Assembly (NCBI RefSeq): GCF_000316605.1 | Contig: NC_019683.1 | Span: forward strand, 3,828,036-3,892,035 | Length of the DNA: 64,000 nucleotides | Direction: 5' to 3' | Origin: [Leptolyngbya] sp. PCC 7376 | GTDB taxonomy: Bacteria; Cyanobacteriota; Cyanobacteriia; Cyanobacteriales; MRBY01 | Shown: piece by piece, positions 63,096 to 64,000 of the stretch | Layout of the letters: each line of letters opens with the position of its first letter | Numbering within the stretch: the first letter of the stretch is position 1 | Translations under genes and position numbers: made by a program | The notes under the pieces: model-generated | Database searches by the model: none | Told to the model about the DNA's origin: nothing | Seen by the model: the letters and a program-made list of their open reading frames with translations, nothing else

Positions 63096-64000
63096 ATGTC
63101 TTCATCTTCTGCTACCGCAGCTTCTTTCTTACGGGCATCTGGTTCCCTCGCTCTCCATTTTCAGATTTCTGATCTCGTTGCTGATCGCTATCGCGTGGTT
63201 GCACCGCAAATTTGGCAGGATACAAAACCAGAACTCCTTCCAATTTGTGAACATCCTTCGGCGATCGCCAAGCTCTACGGCAAACTCTATCCGCGCCAAC
63301 TCCACGTACCGCGGGTTTACGATATTTGCCCTTTACCTGAGGGGGAGCTGCTTTTACTCGACAATATTCCTGTTTCAGATAATGGCGAAATTCTGCCAGC
63401 TTTAGCCTCAATTTGGGTGGATAGTTCACCACTACGGCAACTTTACTGGCTGTGGCAAATTTTAGATCTTTGGGAAGATCTACAAGAAGTTAATGCCGTT
63501 TCGACAGTGCTTTTACTGGAAAATATCCGCGTCGATGGCTGGTGTATTCGGGTCATGGAACTCATTGAAGATCCCGAAGATTCAGAGATTTCCCTCAAAA
63601 ATATTGCAGAAAGTTGGCGATCGCTCCAGATTCGGAGTAGCCAAGCAATTCGTGCCGATTTAGAAACATTATTGGCGCAACTGGAAGAGCCAGAAGTCGC
63701 GCTGAAGGACATTCAAGTCAGCCTGAATAATTTACTGATTGCACAATCAAGTCAACAGCTTTTGCGAATCAAAGTAACAGCTGCGACAGAAACTGGGCAA
63801 GAGCCAGAAATTAATGAAGATCACTATTTCCCGACTGCTACCGAACAAGAAACAGATAATCTTGCAAATCATTTATTGATGGTTTGTGATGGCATTGCGG
63901 GTCATGAAGGAGGCGAAATTGCCAGTCAACTCGCGATTCAATCTCTGAAATTACAGCTCACAGGATTACTGAATGAGATTGCGATCGCCGACGATGTGTT
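63096..64000 (+). CDS. PP2C-type protein phosphatase with N-terminal extension, 3' end outside window
   Basis: The frame is open from ATG 63096 to the window end (301 codons) with no stop, so the gene continues beyond. Residues about 1-245 form an N-terminal region (LHFQISDLVADRYRVVAPQI, LYGKLYPRQLHVPRVYDICP, LYWLWQILDLWEDLQEVNAV) found ahead of some cyanobacterial phosphatases; I do not recognise a named domain in it. The start of a PP2C domain follows: LMVCDGIAGHEGGEIASQLA, with the metal-binding Asp. The product should be a Mn/Mg-dependent Ser/Thr phosphatase. HIP1 octamers lie within the coding region. Confidence 0.8.
   Translation, partial: MSSSSATAASFLRASGSLALHFQISDLVADRYRVVAPQIWQDTKPELLPICEHPSAIAKLYGKLYPRQLHVPRVYDICPLPEGELLLLDNIPVSDNGEILPALASIWVDSSPLRQLYWLWQILDLWEDLQEVNAVSTVLLLENIRVDGWCIRVMELIEDPEDSEISLKNIAESWRSLQIRSSQAIRADLETLLAQLEEPEVALKDIQVSLNNLLIAQSSQQLLRIKVTAATETGQEPEINEDHYFPTATEQETDNLANHLLMVCDGIAGHEGGEIASQLAIQSLKLQLTGLLNEIAIADDV

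Noticed and set aside
1-64000. tRNA, rRNA, tmRNA or CRISPR array
   Set aside because: No cloverleaf, rRNA segment or spaced identical repeat was recognised by eye; a tRNAscan or Infernal run would be decisive.

Overview
The window is chromosomal DNA of a phycobilisome-bearing cyanobacterium. The evidence is cytochrome f and Rieske genes (petC-petA), phosphoribulokinase (prk), a phycobilisome linker, a ferrochelatase with a chlorophyll-binding-like tail, and very frequent copies of the octamer GCGATCGC (HIP1). The species cannot be named from the sequence alone; the gene mix would suit a Leptolyngbya or Synechococcus PCC 7002-like lineage, which is inference only.

Layout. 1-5.5 kb: a fatty-acid beta-oxidation cluster, fadN (5' end outside the window), fadA and fadE, which is unusual for a cyanobacterium. 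5.5-9.5 kb: a minus-strand cyanate uptake and breakdown operon, cynA-cynB-cynD-cynS, preceded by an NtcA-type box. 9.9-12.1 kb: a divergent response regulator / histidine kinase pair with a second NtcA-type box between them. 12.3-17.4 kb: a transposon graveyard in which five insertion sequences (two IS5-like, two IS1-like, one IS630/ISY100-like, with one IS1 nested in an IS5) have broken a haemagglutination-domain gene and a CHAT protease gene; target duplications allow the insertions to be undone on paper. 17.5-22.5 kb: an LRR protein, an unknown 460-residue protein, an MmyB-type regulator with a perfect palindromic operator, a DUF2834 membrane protein and an AlkC-type DNA glycosylase. 22.6-25 kb: an unusual phycobilisome linker and a YghU-type glutathione transferase. 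25-30.4 kb: accessory region with a small EACC1-like protein coupled to a caspase-FGE protein, then three Uma2-family genes. 30.4-36 kb: uvrB, a repeat-containing small protein and a GGDEF-EAL protein.

36-64 kb is mostly core: petC-petA, an AMIN protein, an FHA-GAF-nucleotide cyclase, ispD, a GT9/HAD pair, a large membrane protein, a truncated IS630-type DNA-binding protein, a GspE-N-domain protein without an ATPase, prk, a CobW GTPase, gcvT, dnaX, a TPR protein, rnhA fused to an extra C-terminal domain and overlapping an XPB-like helicase, phoU, a YciO/Sua5 protein, larC, hemH, nfeD and the first part of a PP2C phosphatase that runs off the window.

Themes: nitrogen control (three extended NtcA-like boxes), second messengers (c-di-GMP turnover and a likely c-di-GMP-binding protein, plus a cAMP-type cyclase) and caspase-fold proteins (one intact caspase, one destroyed CHAT). 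No tRNA, rRNA or CRISPR array was recognised. The intact EACC1-caspase-FGE pair is the best candidate for a defence or cell-death system.
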